Assembly: GCF_002847015.1 (NCBI RefSeq)
Contig: NZ_CP025085.1
Span: forward strand, 806,001-870,000
Direction of reading: 5' to 3'
Length of the DNA stretch: 64,000 nucleotides
Source of the DNA: Prodigiosinella confusarubida
Lineage (GTDB): Bacteria; Pseudomonadota; Gammaproteobacteria; Enterobacterales; Enterobacteriaceae
Shown here: piece after piece, positions 20,450 through 31,883 of the stretch
Layout of the letters: each line of letters starts with the position of its first letter
Numbering within the stretch: position 1 is the first letter of the stretch
The notes under the pieces: generated by a model
Seen by the model: the letters and a program-made list of their open reading frames with translations, nothing else
The model's database searches: none
What the model was told of the DNA's origin: nothing
Program-made: the position numbers and the translations under genes

Positions 20450-21742
20450 TCAGCTCGCTCGTTTACGGTTGTTACGTGGTGCTCCGGCTCCGCTACGACG
20501 CGGCGAATTGTGCCGACGAGGGCCGCTATTGGAACGCGGACGAGTCAGCCGCTTCGGTGCGGGTAAGTCGGTCAATAATGCATCACTGTCATACTTGCTG
20601 ACAGGAATATGGTGTCCAATATAGCTTTCAATAGCAGTAAGATTCAGTGCGTATTCTTCGCAAGCCAGGCTTATTGAGTAACCACTGGCACCAGCGCGAC
20701 CTGTACGACCAATGCGGTGGACATAGTCTTCACAGTCATCCGGCAGATCATAGTTGAATACGTGGGTAACGGCGGGGATATGCAGGCCACGGGCAGCAAC
20801 ATCGGTGGCGACCAGAATATCCAAATTGCCATGGGTGAAATCATCCAGGATACGCAGTCGTTTTTTCTGTGCTACATCTCCGGTTAGCAACCCGACACGA
20901 TGCCCGTCGGCAGCGAGGTGACCCCAGATGTCTTCACAACGGTGCTTGGTATTGGAAAAAATAATACAGCGATCAGGCCACTCTTCCTCAATCAGTGTCT
21001 GTAACAACCGCATTTTTTCTTCGTTAGAAGGATAAAATAGCTCTTCTGTAATGCGATAACCGGTTTTTTGCTCCGGTTCGATTTCTATGTATTCCGCATT
21101 GTTCATCTGTTCGAACGCTAATTCACGCACGCGATAGGATAGCGTGGCGGAGAACAGCATGTTTAAACGCTGATTTACGGGTGGCATCCGGCGGAACAGC
21201 CAGCGGATATCCTTGATGAAGCCTAGATCGTACATACGATCAGCCTCATCCAGTACGATAACCTGAATCGCGCCCAGGCTGATATGGTTCTGCTTGGCAT
21301 AATCGATCAGGCGGCCCGTAGTACCGACCAGGATATCTACCCCGTTTTCTAGCACTTTCAGTTGTTTGTCATAACCATCGCCACCATAGGCCAGGCCTAA
21401 TTTCAATCCGGTAATGCGCGCAAGTGCTTCCGCATCGGAATGGATTTGTACCGCCAGTTCACGTGTGGGGGCCATAATCAAAGCCCGTGGCTGGTTGGTC
21501 TGACGTTCAGCTGAGGCGGGGTGAGAAAGCAGATAATGGAAAGTAGACGCTAAAAAAGCCAGCGTCTTGCCCGTACCGGTTTGCGCTTGTCCCGCTACAT
21601 CACGCCCTGACAAGGTCAATGGCAGAGCCAAAGCCTGGATGGGTGTGCAGTTATGAAACCCTTTACTTTCAAGTGCTTCGATAACCATCGGGTGCAGTGC
21701 GAAGTCGGAAAACTTCTGTTCAGTTAAGTATGTTTTGCTCAT
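20450..21742 (-). CDS. rhlB: DEAD-box ATP-dependent RNA helicase RhlB
   Basis: The 430-residue DEAD-box helicase is similar to E. coli RhlB (421 aa), the RNA helicase of the RNA degradosome that binds RNase E. Visible motifs are the Q motif, AQTGTGKT (motif I), [10 protein letters not shown] (motif II), SAT (motif III), VATDVAARG and [10 protein letters not shown]. The C-terminal tail is rich in Arg, Ser, Pro and Asn (about the last 30 residues), as in the family. It is transcribed divergently from trxA and ahead of gppA. Confidence 0.96.
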   Translation of the reverse strand: MSKTYLTEQKFSDFALHPMVIEALESKGFHNCTPIQALALPLTLSGRDVAGQAQTGTGKTLAFLASTFHYLLSHPASAERQTNQPRALIMAPTRELAVQIHSDAEALARITGLKLGLAYGGDGYDKQLKVLENGVDILVGTTGRLIDYAKQNHISLGAIQVIVLDEADRMYDLGFIKDIRWLFRRMPPVNQRLNMLFSATLSYRVRELAFEQMNNAEYIEIEPEQKTGYRITEELFYPSNEEKMRLLQTLIEEEWPDRCIIFSNTKHRCEDIWGHLAADGHRVGLLTGDVAQKKRLRILDDFTHGNLDILVATDVAARGLHIPAVTHVFNYDLPDDCEDYVHRIGRTGRAGASGYSISLACEEYALNLTAIESYIGHHIPVSKYDSDALLTDLPAPKRLTRPRSNSGPRRHNSPRRSGAGAPRNNRKRAS

Positions 21743-21861
21743 AGTGTGGTAGAATATCAGTTAACTATTGCTTTACGAAAGCGTATCCAGTGAAATAAAG
21801 TCAACCTCATGGTTGGTTAATGCTACACCAACTAGGTAGACATAATCCTGCGGAGTAAAAC

Positions 21862-22188
21862 ATGAGTGATAAAATTGTTCACCTGACTGATGGTAGTTTC
21901 GATACGGAAGTATTGCAGGCTGAGGGCGTAACACTGGTTGATTTCTGGGCTGAGTGGTGTGGTCCTTGTAAAATGATTGCCCCTATACTGAATGAAATTG
22001 CTGAAGAGTACGCGGGTAAATTAACGGTCACTAAACTGAACATTGATGAAAATCCAGCTACTGCGCCGAAATATGGCATTCGTGGTATTCCCACCTTACT
22101 GTTGTTCAAGAACGGTGAAGTGGCAGCAACAAAAGTAGGGGCTTTGTCTAAAGGCCAGTTAAAAGAGTTCCTGAACGCTAATTTGTAA
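21862..22188 (+). CDS. trxA: Thioredoxin 1
   Basis: This 108-residue thioredoxin has the active site WCGPC at residues 32-36 and the cis-proline segment [11 protein letters not shown] near residue 74. It is almost identical in layout to E. coli TrxA (109 aa). It reduces disulfides of cytosolic proteins such as ribonucleotide reductase, using thioredoxin reductase and NADPH. It lies between divergent rhlB and downstream rho, the conserved enterobacterial order. Confidence 0.97.
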   Translation: MSDKIVHLTDGSFDTEVLQAEGVTLVDFWAEWCGPCKMIAPILNEIAEEYAGKLTVTKLNIDENPATAPKYGIRGIPTLLLFKNGEVAATKVGALSKGQLKEFLNANL

Positions 22189-22610
22189 TTTGTTATATCT
22201 GCAATACCCTGGGCGGCAGTGGACAGTAAGAATTTCTCATATTGACCGCTGGACGCCCACCGGGAAGCGTGCTAGATTCATCAATACTGCATATCGTACT
22301 TACCTATGTTTGAGCCTCTAGGCTTAAACCTGAGAGTTAAAATCTAAAGCATTATTCTGTGTCAAAATCGGAAAGTCATTGATTAACGAATGTCTGTTTA
22401 TCTGATTTTGGCAATCTAACAGTTTTAAATTAATTGGTTTTAAGGTGTCTTCGATCTCTTGCCGTGTGTATGTGCAAAGTCCGCGTGACTTCAGCTCGAA
22501 AAGATGCTGGCATTCGGCGATTGAAGGCTGTTTATAGAGGCACGGATGATCCTGCCATACCATTCACATTAATAGTTCGAGATTTACCCCGAGTTAAAGA
22601 ACCCACCATT
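22189..22610 (+). other. trxA-rho intergenic region and rho leader
   Basis: This 422-bp region has no gene that I trust. The rho frame stays open back to 22434, but residues before the known MNLTELKN start have no family support. A small dyad, AGCCTCTAGGCT, lies near 22314-22325. In E. coli rho is autoregulated by Rho-dependent attenuation in a long leader, and the conserved synteny makes that likely here too. Confidence 0.5.
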
Positions 22611-23870
22611 ATGAATCTTACCGAATTAAAGAATACGCCAGTTTCTGAGTTAATTACTCTCGGCGAAAATATGGGGCTGGAAAACCTGGCTCGTATGCGT
22701 AAACAGGATATTATTTTCGCCATACTTAAGCAGCATGCCAAAAGTGGTGAAGATATTTTTGGTGACGGTGTGCTGGAAATATTGCAGGATGGTTTCGGTT
22801 TCCTCCGCTCTGCTGACAGCTCCTACCTCGCCGGTCCTGATGATATCTATGTTTCTCCCAGTCAAATCCGCCGGTTCAACCTTCGTACTGGTGATACTAT
22901 CTCTGGTAAAATTCGCCCGCCGAAAGAGGGCGAACGTTATTTTGCCTTGTTGAAAGTTAACGAAGTTAACTATGACAAACCTGAAAATGCGCGCAGTAAG
23001 ATTCTGTTTGAGAACCTGACTCCGCTGCATGCTAATTCGCGCCTGCGTATGGAACGTGGTAACGGTTCTACTGAAGATTTGACTGCCCGTGTGCTGGATC
23101 TGGCTGCGCCGATTGGCCGTGGTCAGCGTGGACTGATTGTGGCTCCGCCGAAAGCCGGGAAGACCATGTTGTTGCAGAATATTGCGCAGAATATTGCGTA
23201 TAACCATCCTGATTGCGTGCTGATGGTGTTGCTGATTGACGAACGTCCGGAAGAAGTCACAGAGATGCAGCGTTTGGTTAAAGGAGAGGTGATAGCTTCT
23301 ACCTTTGATGAACCGGCTTCCCGCCATGTGCAAGTTGCTGAGATGGTGATCGAGAAAGCCAAGCGTCTTGTCGAGCACAAAAAAGATGTCATTATTCTGC
23401 TGGACTCCATTACTCGTCTGGCGCGCGCCTATAACACTGTCGTACCATCGTCGGGTAAAGTATTAACCGGCGGTGTGGATGCTAACGCTTTACATCGCCC
23501 TAAACGTTTCTTTGGCGCTGCACGTAACGTTGAAGAAGGTGGCAGTCTGACGATTATTGCCACGGCGTTAATCGACACCGGCTCCAAAATGGATGAAGTG
23601 ATCTACGAAGAGTTTAAAGGTACTGGCAACATGGAACTGCATCTCTCTCGTAAGATCGCAGAAAAACGTGTGTTCCCCGCGATTGATTACAACCGTTCCG
23701 GTACACGTAAGGAAGAGTTGTTAACCACGTCTGAAGAGCTACAGAAGATGTGGATTCTGCGCAAAATCATTCATCCTATGGGTGAAACTGATGCGATGGA
23801 GTTCCTGATTAATAAGCTGGCAATGACGAAAACCAATGATGAGTTCTTCGACATGATGAAACGTTCGTAA
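22611..23870 (+). CDS. rho: Transcription termination factor Rho
   Basis: From the ATG at 22611 the protein has 419 residues, exactly the length of E. coli Rho. It begins [15 protein letters not shown]. The N-terminal RNA-binding cold-shock-like domain carries DGFGFLRS. The ATPase core carries the P-loop [10 protein letters not shown] near residue 180, and the R-loop and Q-loop regions include TGGVDANAL. Rho is the hexameric RNA translocase that ends untranslated transcription. A strong hairpin terminator follows. Confidence 0.98.
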   Translation: MNLTELKNTPVSELITLGENMGLENLARMRKQDIIFAILKQHAKSGEDIFGDGVLEILQDGFGFLRSADSSYLAGPDDIYVSPSQIRRFNLRTGDTISGKIRPPKEGERYFALLKVNEVNYDKPENARSKILFENLTPLHANSRLRMERGNGSTEDLTARVLDLAAPIGRGQRGLIVAPPKAGKTMLLQNIAQNIAYNHPDCVLMVLLIDERPEEVTEMQRLVKGEVIASTFDEPASRHVQVAEMVIEKAKRLVEHKKDVIILLDSITRLARAYNTVVPSSGKVLTGGVDANALHRPKRFFGAARNVEEGGSLTIIATALIDTGSKMDEVIYEEFKGTGNMELHLSRKIAEKRVFPAIDYNRSGTRKEELLTTSEELQKMWILRKIIHPMGETDAMEFLINKLAMTKTNDEFFDMMKRS

Positions 23871-23887
23871 AAATGCTCTGGTATGAG

Positions 23888-23917
23888 AAAACGCCACGCG
23901 GGTCGTGGCGTTTTTTA
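23888..23917 (+). terminator. rho terminator
   Basis: ACGCCACG (23891-23898) pairs with CGTGGCGT (23904-23911) around a short loop, and is followed by a T-run. It ends the rho transcript before the wec operon. Confidence 0.9.
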
Positions 23918-24109
23918 TTTCTATTCACCTATAATGGTAGAGAATAGATAAATTCTATAAACTACGTATCTTTATACTACGAGCGCCTACCCGGATGAGT
24001 AATGGTGGCAATCCATTGTTGACCCAGTATTATTCATCGAGATGGTAACAAGTTAGGCATAACAAGGCATACAATAGAACAGCCGTAGTCTCATTAACTG
24101 CTGTGAACG

Positions 24110-25201
24110 GTGAATTTACTCATTATGAGTACCGAATTAGTATTTATCTTTTTGTTTTCTTTTGCCTTTCTGTTTTTTTCTCGCAAGGTGGCAAAAAAAA
24201 TAGGGCTGGTTGATCGTCCGGATTTTCGTAAACGCCATCAGGGGCTGATCCCATTAGTAGGCGGAATCTCAGTTTATGCGGGTATCTGTTTTACATCGGT
24301 AATCACTAATTATCACATCCCGAATTTCCAGTTGTACCTGATTTGTTCAGGTGCGTTGGTGTTTGTTGGCGCACTGGATGATCGCTTTGATATCAGTGCC
24401 TGGATTCGTGCCGCTATGCAAGCTGTTGTCGCCATGTTGATGATGGTGCATGCCAATCTATACTTACAGCACTTTGGGCGTATCCTGGGGTCTTGGGATC
24501 TTGGCGCCGGGCCATTCGGTCATGTACTGACACTACTTGCGGTTTGGGCCGCTATCAATGCGTTTAATATGGTTGACGGTATTGATGGGTTGCTTGGCGG
24601 CCTTTCTTGTGTGTCATTTGGTGCCTTGGGGTTCTTGCTGTACGAAAGTGGCAATACCAGCCTGGCATTGTGGTGTTTTGCCATGATTGCAGCCACCCTT
24701 CCTTATATCTTGTTGAACCTCGGTGTACTCGGGAAACGGTATAAAGTTTTTATGGGTGATGCGGGAAGTACCATGATTGGGTTCACTGCAATATGGCTAT
24801 TGTTGCAGAGTACTCAGGGACCCAATCATGTTATACATCCGGTAACTGCGTTGTGGATTATCGCCATACCGCTGATGGATATGGTTGCCACCATGTACCG
24901 TCGGTTACGTAAAGGAATGAGTCCATTTTCACCGGATCGGCAGCATATCCATCATTTGATCATGCGGGCAGGATTTACTTCACGCCAGGCGTTTGTACTG
25001 ATTACATTGGCGGCGCTAGTGCTAGCCGCTGTGGGTATTTTGGGTGAATATCTGTTGTTCATTCCCGAATGGTTCATGCTGGTATTATTTTTGCTCGCAT
25101 TCTTCTTGTATGGTTACTGTCTCAAACGAGCCTGGCGTGTTGCACGGTTGATTAAACGTGTAAAACGGCGTATGCGTCGGCCAAGTAGGCAGTCATATTA
25201 A
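24110..25201 (+). CDS. wecA: UDP-GlcNAc:undecaprenyl-phosphate GlcNAc-1-phosphate transferase
   Basis: The 363-residue polytopic membrane protein starts at a GTG and matches E. coli WecA from its first residues (MNLL). Key motifs are the catalytic DDRFD near residue 90, NAFNMVDGIDGLLGG near 155 and HIHHLIMRAGFT near 280. It makes Und-PP-GlcNAc, the first lipid intermediate of enterobacterial common antigen and of some O antigens. It opens the ECA operon, 239 bp after rho. Confidence 0.97.
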   Translation: MNLLIMSTELVFIFLFSFAFLFFSRKVAKKIGLVDRPDFRKRHQGLIPLVGGISVYAGICFTSVITNYHIPNFQLYLICSGALVFVGALDDRFDISAWIRAAMQAVVAMLMMVHANLYLQHFGRILGSWDLGAGPFGHVLTLLAVWAAINAFNMVDGIDGLLGGLSCVSFGALGFLLYESGNTSLALWCFAMIAATLPYILLNLGVLGKRYKVFMGDAGSTMIGFTAIWLLLQSTQGPNHVIHPVTALWIIAIPLMDMVATMYRRLRKGMSPFSPDRQHIHHLIMRAGFTSRQAFVLITLAALVLAAVGILGEYLLFIPEWFMLVLFLLAFFLYGYCLKRAWRVARLIKRVKRRMRRPSRQSY

Positions 25202-25222
25202 CCAGAACAGTTTGGGGAAGTA

Positions 25223-26269
25223 ATGAGAACGGATAACATTTCTGTCTTGGATGAGCAGTTAGAGAATACGCTGGATCTCCGTGGTGTATTTTGTGCGCTT
25301 TGGTGTGGAAAAGTATGGGTGCTGGGTATCACTGCGCTGTTTGTGCTCTTTGCCGTGATTTATTCTTACCTTGCCCCACAGAAATGGGGTGCCATAGCAG
25401 TAACCGATAAACCGACAGTGAATATGCTGAACGGATTCTACTCCCAACAGCAGTTTCTGCGTAATCTTGGCACTAAGGCATTTCCGGTCTCTGGACCTGA
25501 GTCACCATCTGTCGCTGCGGATGTTTACGCTGAATTTATCATGCAACTGGCCGCTTACGATACCCAGCGTGATTTTTGGTTACAGTCTGAATACTACCTA
25601 TCGCGCAAGGAAGGTAATAGGAAAGCAGATGCTATTTTGCTGGATAAGTTGATAAATAATATTCAGTTTACTTCGCATAACGATGTCAAAAAGACTAATG
25701 ATAGTGTGAAGTTGACGGCAGAGACGGCCACCGATGCGGATATGTTATTACGCCAGTACATCAACTTTTCAAATCAACGGGCTATCACTCACCTCAATGA
25801 TGAACTGAAGGGGCTTTGGATTGCCAAAACAACCTTTATTCGTTCACAAATCAAGCAGCAGGAAGCTGTCTCCCAGGCCATTTATAACCGTGAATTGCAC
25901 AATGTCGAACAGGGATTGACGATTGCCAGACAGCAAGGAATCAACCATAACCAAACCAGTAAGCTTCCTGATGCGTTGCCCGTATCGGAAATGTTTTTAT
26001 TGGGAACACCCGTGCTGATGGCTCGATTGGCTTCACTGAAAGCCAATGGCCCACAATACGACATAGATTATGATCAAAACCGGGCGATATTGACCATCCT
26101 TGATGCTGGCCCGACACTGAATAAAAACATTCAGACTTACCGATATCTGCGTACACCCGAAGAGCCTGTTAAGCGAGATAGTCCCCGTCGCCTTTTTCTG
26201 CTGGCAATGTGGGGCGCTATCGGTCTGTTAATCGGGGCAGGCGTTGCATTGGTACGCCATCCCCGTTAA
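25223..26269 (+). CDS. wzzE: ECA polysaccharide chain-length modulation protein
   Basis: The 348-residue protein has the two-helix layout of Wzz co-polymerases, with one membrane segment near residues 32-52 and another near 320-343 flanking a large periplasmic domain. The C-terminal membrane segment is followed by only a few residues. WzzE sets the modal length of the ECA repeat chain made by WzyE. It follows wecA by 21 bp in the ECA operon. Confidence 0.93.
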   Translation: MRTDNISVLDEQLENTLDLRGVFCALWCGKVWVLGITALFVLFAVIYSYLAPQKWGAIAVTDKPTVNMLNGFYSQQQFLRNLGTKAFPVSGPESPSVAADVYAEFIMQLAAYDTQRDFWLQSEYYLSRKEGNRKADAILLDKLINNIQFTSHNDVKKTNDSVKLTAETATDADMLLRQYINFSNQRAITHLNDELKGLWIAKTTFIRSQIKQQEAVSQAIYNRELHNVEQGLTIARQQGINHNQTSKLPDALPVSEMFLLGTPVLMARLASLKANGPQYDIDYDQNRAILTILDAGPTLNKNIQTYRYLRTPEEPVKRDSPRRLFLLAMWGAIGLLIGAGVALVRHPR

Positions 26270-26339
26270 CCGGTAATATCCAGGCACATCATTCCTGATG
26301 GGCAGAAGGCTACATCTAACCTGATTAAAGAGAGTCATT

Positions 26340-27470
26340 GTGAAAGTGTTGACTGTTTTTGGTACTCGTCCCGAGGCCATAAAAATGGCTCCGCTGGTTC
26401 ATGCTCTAGCTCAGGATGAATTCTTTGAATCAAGAATTTGTGTGACCGCGCAGCATCGAGAGATGTTGGATCAGGTGCTGCGTCTGTTTGATATCACGCC
26501 AGATCATGACTTGAATGTCATGCAGCCGGGGCAAAACCTCAGTGACATATCCTGCCGGATTCTGGAAGGCTTACAGCCGGTCATGGAAAGCTTCAAACCT
26601 GATTTGGTACTGGTTCATGGTGATACCACCACTACGTTGATCACCAGTTTGGCGGCATTCTACCAGCGTATTCCTGTTGGACATGTAGAAGCGGGATTGC
26701 GCACGGGTAATCTTTATTCCCCCTGGCCGGAAGAAGCAAACCGTAAGCTAACCGGGCATCTGGCAATGTTCCATTTTGCACCAACACAAAGCGCTCGCCA
26801 GAATCTGTTAAAAGAGAATCTTCCTGACTCGCATATTTTCGTTACGGGAAATACGGTCATTGATTCGTTGCTCTGGGTAAAAAAACATATTATCAGCAAC
26901 GCGGCGTTGTGCCGCAGTCTGGATAAACAGTATCGTTTTCTTGATGAGCACAAAAGAATGTTGCTGGTGACCGGGCATCGGCGTGAAAGCTTCGGTGATG
27001 GATTTGAGCGCATATGTAGCGCGCTGGCAGATATCGCCCGTCATCATCCTGATGTCCAGATTGTTTATCCGGTACATCTCAACCCGAATGTCAGCGAGCC
27101 GGTTAACCGAATTCTCAACGGTATTGATAATATTTTCTTGATTGGTCCGCAGGATTATTTGCCGTTTGTCTACCTGATGAACCGTGCTTATCTGATCTTG
27201 ACGGACTCCGGTGGCATCCAGGAAGAAGCGCCTTCACTGGGTAAACCGGTACTGGTGATGCGGGAAGCCACGGAAAGGCCAGAGGCGCTGGTTGCTGGCA
27301 CGGTCAGGCTGGTTGGCACTGATGCTGCTAAAATTCTGGCTAATGTCTCTGAATTGCTTACGGATGACGACGCTTATCAGACCATGAGTCATGCGCATAA
27401 TCCCTATGGTGACGGACATGCCAGTCAACGCATTATCGACGTTTTAAAACAACATCAGGTAACGGTATGA
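26340..27470 (+). CDS. wecB: UDP-N-acetylglucosamine 2-epimerase
   Basis: The 376-residue non-hydrolysing epimerase starts at a GTG ([14 protein letters not shown]), as in E. coli WecB (376 aa). Catalytic-region blocks are HGDTTTT near residue 95, GHVEAGLRT near 115 and VTGHRRES near 210. It interconverts UDP-GlcNAc and UDP-ManNAc to supply the ManNAcA residue of ECA. Its stop overlaps the wecC start by 4 bp (ATGA). Confidence 0.97.
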   Translation: MKVLTVFGTRPEAIKMAPLVHALAQDEFFESRICVTAQHREMLDQVLRLFDITPDHDLNVMQPGQNLSDISCRILEGLQPVMESFKPDLVLVHGDTTTTLITSLAAFYQRIPVGHVEAGLRTGNLYSPWPEEANRKLTGHLAMFHFAPTQSARQNLLKENLPDSHIFVTGNTVIDSLLWVKKHIISNAALCRSLDKQYRFLDEHKRMLLVTGHRRESFGDGFERICSALADIARHHPDVQIVYPVHLNPNVSEPVNRILNGIDNIFLIGPQDYLPFVYLMNRAYLILTDSGGIQEEAPSLGKPVLVMREATERPEALVAGTVRLVGTDAAKILANVSELLTDDDAYQTMSHAHNPYGDGHASQRIIDVLKQHQVTV

Positions 27471-28729
27471 GTTTCGAAATAATTTCAGTCATTGGCTTGG
27501 GGTATATCGGACTGCCGACGGCAGCGGCTTTCGCTTCTCGCAGAAAAAAAGTTATTGGCATTGATGTCAATAAGCATGTGGTGGAAACCATCAATCGAGG
27601 TGAGATTCATGTCGTTGAACCGGAGTTGGCGGTGCAGGTGAAAGTCATCGTGGAGAATGGTTTCCTGCGGGCGTTCAGCCAGCCGGTTCCGGCCGATGCT
27701 TTCCTGATTGCGGTGCCGACACCATTTAAACATGCCCATGAGCCGGATCTTTCAGCCGTGCAGGCTGCGGCTGAATCTATCGCGCCGGTTCTGAAACAGG
27801 GTGATTTGGTTATTCTGGAATCGACGTCTCCGGTGGGGACAACCGAATGGCTGGCTGAACACCTGGCGACAATGCGGCCTGATTTAACTTTTCCTCAGCA
27901 GGTCGGAGATGCGGCGGATATTAACATCGCCTATTGTCCTGAGCGGGTATTACCCGGGCAGATAATGACGGAACTGATAAAGAATGATCGAGTTATTGGC
28001 GGCATGACATCCCGTTGTTCTGAACGTGCCTGCGAGTTATATAACATTTTTCTGGAAGGTGATTGTGTAGTTACGCATTCCCGCACGGCAGAAATGTGCA
28101 AGTTGACAGAGAACAGTTTCCGAGACGTTAACATCGCCTTCGCCAATGAATTATCACTGATTTGCGCTGAGCAGAATATCAACGTATGGGAACTTATCCG
28201 ATTGGCAAACCGTCATCCCCGGGTCAATATTCTTCAGCCGGGACCTGGCGTCGGTGGCCATTGTATCGCGGTGGATCCCTGGTTTATCGTGTCACAGAAC
28301 CCACAACTGGCCCGGTTGATTCATACGGCCCGGTTGGTAAATGACGATAAGCCACTCTGGGTGGTGGACCGTGTTAAGCGCGCATTGGCAGACTGTGTAA
28401 CACAAAGTGATAAGCGTGCCAGTGAAGTGAAGATTGCCTGCTTTGGCCTGGCGTTTAAACCCGATATTGATGATCTGCGGGAAAGTCCGGCCATGATGAT
28501 TACCGAAATGATCGCCCGCTGGCATGCTGGCGAAACATGGGTTGTAGAGCCACATATCGACCAACTTCCGGTGGATTTGAGTGGGCAGGCTACATTAGTA
28601 GATATGACCCGTGCATTGCGTGACGCCGATATTATCGTGATGTTAGTCGATCACCGTCAGTTTCGCGCTATCAGCCCGGACCATGTAACCCAATCCTGGG
28701 TTATTGATGCGAAAGGCATCTGGCGTTGA
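27467..28729 (+). CDS. wecC: UDP-N-acetyl-D-mannosamine dehydrogenase
   Basis: This 420-residue UDP-sugar dehydrogenase has the N-terminal NAD motif [18 protein letters not shown] near 160 and the catalytic cysteine in [12 protein letters not shown] near 265. It oxidises UDP-ManNAc twice to UDP-ManNAcA for ECA. The length equals that of E. coli WecC. It overlaps wecB by 4 bp and is separated from wecD by 65 bp. In E. coli two dTDP-glucose genes (rffG, rffH) lie between wecC and wecD; they are absent here. Confidence 0.96.
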   Translation: MSFEIISVIGLGYIGLPTAAAFASRRKKVIGIDVNKHVVETINRGEIHVVEPELAVQVKVIVENGFLRAFSQPVPADAFLIAVPTPFKHAHEPDLSAVQAAAESIAPVLKQGDLVILESTSPVGTTEWLAEHLATMRPDLTFPQQVGDAADINIAYCPERVLPGQIMTELIKNDRVIGGMTSRCSERACELYNIFLEGDCVVTHSRTAEMCKLTENSFRDVNIAFANELSLICAEQNINVWELIRLANRHPRVNILQPGPGVGGHCIAVDPWFIVSQNPQLARLIHTARLVNDDKPLWVVDRVKRALADCVTQSDKRASEVKIACFGLAFKPDIDDLRESPAMMITEMIARWHAGETWVVEPHIDQLPVDLSGQATLVDMTRALRDADIIVMLVDHRQFRAISPDHVTQSWVIDAKGIWR

Positions 28730-28794
28730 AGCCGATTTTCATTAACCGATGACACAGGCTTTACTGGTGCTTAACGAAGTAACAGGAATCATGT

Positions 28795-29496
28795 ATGCCC
28801 GTTTATGCCAACATTGAGCCATTACGCTGGGAGAGTGATTTTTTTCAACTTCTCAGTGGTCGGTTGATGTTCGATGCGGTAGCTCCAAAACTGACGGCTA
28901 CACAACTGGATCATTATGCGGTGACGCATGCGAAGGTAGCCGCTGATCAGTTGGTATTGGCCGATGCGCTGGCGAATCTGGGATTCCGGCTGGTGGAAGG
29001 AGAAATCGACTTCAGTCTGAATGTTGCGTCGAATATTCTTATCAAGGCAAGTGGCCTGCGTGTGGCTAATGAGCGTGATATTCCTCTGTTGCGTGAGGTC
29101 GCTGCCCATACTTTTGGGTTGAGCCGTTTTCGTCCTCCCTGGTATCAGCCAAATGACAGTGGCCGTTTTTATGCCTGCTGGGTGGAAAATGCGGTGCGCG
29201 GTACGTTTGATGATGTTTGTCTGCTGCTTGAAGATAACGCCAGACAACCTCTGGGATGGGTGACACTACGCAGGTTGCCCGATCATGAGGCCCGTATTGG
29301 GTTGTTATCGGTCTGGCCGGGGCGATCTGGCCAAGGAATTGGGTTACAGCTGATTCAGTCGGCTGAAAGATGGTGCCAACAAGCTGGTATCGAGCGTCTA
29401 TGGATCGCGACACAAATCAGTAATGTGGCGGCGATACGTCTTTATCTGCGCAGCGGCGCCAGCGTAGAAAGCACGGCTTACTGGTTATATAGGTGA
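28795..29496 (+). CDS. wecD: dTDP-4-amino-4,6-dideoxy-D-galactose acetyltransferase
   Basis: The 233-residue protein is a GNAT-fold acetyltransferase in the position of WecD (RffC; 224 aa in E. coli). The acetyl-CoA loop is WPGRSGQGIGLQL near residue 175, and the C terminus has the GNAT pattern NVAAIRLYLRSGA. It acetylates TDP-Fuc4N to TDP-Fuc4NAc, the third ECA sugar. It ends 4 bp before wecE. Confidence 0.93.
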   Translation: MPVYANIEPLRWESDFFQLLSGRLMFDAVAPKLTATQLDHYAVTHAKVAADQLVLADALANLGFRLVEGEIDFSLNVASNILIKASGLRVANERDIPLLREVAAHTFGLSRFRPPWYQPNDSGRFYACWVENAVRGTFDDVCLLLEDNARQPLGWVTLRRLPDHEARIGLLSVWPGRSGQGIGLQLIQSAERWCQQAGIERLWIATQISNVAAIRLYLRSGASVESTAYWLYR

Positions 29497-29500
29497 TGAG

Positions 29501-30631
29501 ATGATTCCTTTTAACGCGCCAGCCATTGTGGGTTCTGAACTGGAGTATATGCAGGCGGCGATGCGCAGCGGAAAACTCTGTGGCGATGGTGGTTTTACCC
29601 GCCGTTGTCAGCAATGGCTGGAGCAGTATTCCGGCAGTCAGAAAGCACTGCTGACGCCTTCCTGTACTGCATCGCTGGAGATGGCTGCCATTATGCTAAA
29701 TATTCAGCCCGGTGATGAAGTGATCATGCCAAGCTACACATTTGTTTCTACTGCCAACGCGTTTGTTCTGCGTGGTGCCAGCATTGTGTTTGTGGATATT
29801 CGCCCGGATACGATGAACATCGACGAAAGCAAAATCGAAGCGGCTATCACTGAAAAGACCAGAGTTATTGTTCCGGTGCATTATGCCGGCGTGGGTTGCG
29901 ACATGGATGTCATTATGGCGCTGGCGGAGAAATATCACCTGCATGTAGTTGAGGATGCGGCGCAGGGGATGATGTCGCGTTATAAAGGTCGTCCGCTGGG
30001 ATCCATCGGACATGTGGGTTGTTTCAGCTTTCATGAAACCAAGAATTATACTGCGGGTGGTGAAGGCGGGGCGACGCTGATTAATGAGCCGACGCTGATT
30101 GAACGGGCGGAAATCATCCGTGAAAAAGGTACCAATCGCAGCCAGTTTTTCCGGGGACAAGTCGATAAATATACCTGGCGGGATATCGGCTCCAGCTATT
30201 TGATGGCGGATATACAGGCAGCCTATCTGTGGGGACAACTGGAGGCTGTGAAGCGCATTAATGATCGCCGCCTGCAACTATGGCAAAACTATGAGCAAGC
30301 GTTTAAGCCGCTGGCGGCAGCGGGCCGGCTCGAACTGCCTTATATCCCCGCCGACTGTGAACACAATGCGCATATGTTTTATATCAAGCTACGGGATGCG
30401 GCAGAACGCACGGCGTTTATCAATCATATGAAGGAAGCGGAAATTCTGACCGTGTTCCACTACATCCCACTGCACAATTGCCCTGCGGGTCAGCGATTCG
30501 GACGCTTTGCAGGGGAAGATCGCTATACGACTCGTGAGAGCGATCGTCTGGTGCGGCTACCCCTGTTTTACAATCTGAAAAATATAAATCAGCGTACTGT
30601 GATCAACACTGTTTTGAGTTTCTTTTCCTGA
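29501..30631 (+). CDS. wecE: dTDP-4-amino-4,6-dideoxygalactose transaminase
   Basis: This 376-residue DegT/DnrJ/EryC1 aminotransferase starts MIPFNAPAIVGSE as in E. coli WecE. The PLP lysine lies in FSFHETKNYTAGGEGG near residue 181. It transfers an amino group from glutamate to TDP-4-keto-6-deoxyglucose, giving TDP-Fuc4N for ECA. It is embedded in the wec operon, 4 bp after wecD and 1 bp before wzxE. Confidence 0.96.
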   Translation: MIPFNAPAIVGSELEYMQAAMRSGKLCGDGGFTRRCQQWLEQYSGSQKALLTPSCTASLEMAAIMLNIQPGDEVIMPSYTFVSTANAFVLRGASIVFVDIRPDTMNIDESKIEAAITEKTRVIVPVHYAGVGCDMDVIMALAEKYHLHVVEDAAQGMMSRYKGRPLGSIGHVGCFSFHETKNYTAGGEGGATLINEPTLIERAEIIREKGTNRSQFFRGQVDKYTWRDIGSSYLMADIQAAYLWGQLEAVKRINDRRLQLWQNYEQAFKPLAAAGRLELPYIPADCEHNAHMFYIKLRDAAERTAFINHMKEAEILTVFHYIPLHNCPAGQRFGRFAGEDRYTTRESDRLVRLPLFYNLKNINQRTVINTVLSFFS

Positions 30632-30632
30632 T

Positions 30633-31883
30633 ATGTCATTAGCCAGAGCATCAATGTGGACGGCGGTTTCGACACTGATAAAAATTGGTGTGGGGCTGGT
30701 GGTGATCAAACTGTTGGCAGTGACATTCGGCCCGGAAGGTGTTGGTCAGGCAGGAAATTTCCGTCAGTTGATTACTGTTTTAGGCGTATTGGCGGGTGCC
30801 GGTATTTTTAACGGTGTGACCAAATACGTTGCCGAGTATCAGCAACAACCAGAACAGCTAAACGCCTTGCTGGGGACATCAGTGGTAGTGGTCCTGGGTT
30901 GTTCGGCGCTGCTGGCGGTGCTGTTTTTGTTGGCTGCGGCCCCTATTTCCCAACTGTTGTTCGGGAATGAGCATTACCAGTCCGTCATTCGTGCATTGGC
31001 ATTCATCCAATTGGGGATTGCCTGTGCCAACCTGTTTCTGTCCATCCTGAAGGGGTATCGGGATGTCCGGGGAACGGCACTGACCATTATTGCCGGCAGT
31101 CTGATTGGATTGATCGCTTATTACCTCTGTTTTCAATCTGATGGTTATACCGGAGCGCTGGTAGGGTTGGCGCTAGTCCCTGCATTGGTCGTGTTACCTG
31201 CTGGCTGGTGGTTGAGGCGCCGAGCACATATCGGGCTGAGGGCGTTAATGCCGTGCTGGGATAATGTGCAGGCTGGCAATCTCGCCAAGTTTACACTGAT
31301 GGCCTTGATGACAGCGGTAACCATGCCGGTGGTCTACATTATGATGCGTAACCAACTGGCCGCGCATTACAACTGGGAAGCAGTGGGGGTCTGGCAAGGT
31401 GTCAGCACCATTTCGGATGCCTATCTGCAATTTATTACCGCCTCCTTTAGTGTTTACTTGCTGCCAACGTTATCTCGCCTGGTTGATAGACGCGCTATTG
31501 CCCAAGAGGTCGTGAAATCTCTCAAATTTGTACTGCCTGCGGTGATGGCGGCCAGCTTTTGCATATGGCTGCTGCGGGATGTGGTCATCTGGCTGCTTTT
31601 TTCCCGGCAGTTTATCGCCATGCGGGATCTATTTCCGTGGCAGCTCACTGGAGATGTGTTGAAAGTGGGATCCTATCTCTTCGGTTATGTTGTCATTGCC
31701 AGGGCGGCACTGCGTTTTTATTTGCTGACGGAAGTGAGCCAGTTTTTGCTGTTGGCCGGGTTCTCACACTGGCTGATTCCCCTTCATGGGGCCCTGGGCG
31801 CGGTTCAAGCGTATATGGTGACGTATCTGATCTATTTTTTGCTGTGTTGCAGTGTATTCATTATCTATTGTAGGCGTGCATGA
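30633..31883 (+). CDS. wzxE: ECA lipid III flippase
   Basis: The 416-residue protein is polytopic, with about 12 membrane helices, and starts [16 protein letters not shown] like E. coli WzxE (416 aa). It moves Und-PP-GlcNAc-ManNAcA-Fuc4NAc across the inner membrane. Its stop overlaps the wecF start (ATGA), so the two are probably translationally coupled. Confidence 0.95.
   Translation: MSLARASMWTAVSTLIKIGVGLVVIKLLAVTFGPEGVGQAGNFRQLITVLGVLAGAGIFNGVTKYVAEYQQQPEQLNALLGTSVVVVLGCSALLAVLFLLAAAPISQLLFGNEHYQSVIRALAFIQLGIACANLFLSILKGYRDVRGTALTIIAGSLIGLIAYYLCFQSDGYTGALVGLALVPALVVLPAGWWLRRRAHIGLRALMPCWDNVQAGNLAKFTLMALMTAVTMPVVYIMMRNQLAAHYNWEAVGVWQGVSTISDAYLQFITASFSVYLLPTLSRLVDRRAIAQEVVKSLKFVLPAVMAASFCIWLLRDVVIWLLFSRQFIAMRDLFPWQLTGDVLKVGSYLFGYVVIARAALRFYLLTEVSQFLLLAGFSHWLIPLHGALGAVQAYMVTYLIYFLLCCSVFIIYCRRA

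Noticed and set aside
22434-22610. N-terminal extension of Rho from the upstream open frame
   Set aside because: Rho of E. coli begins exactly at MNLTELKN (22611), and the upstream residues show no family similarity.
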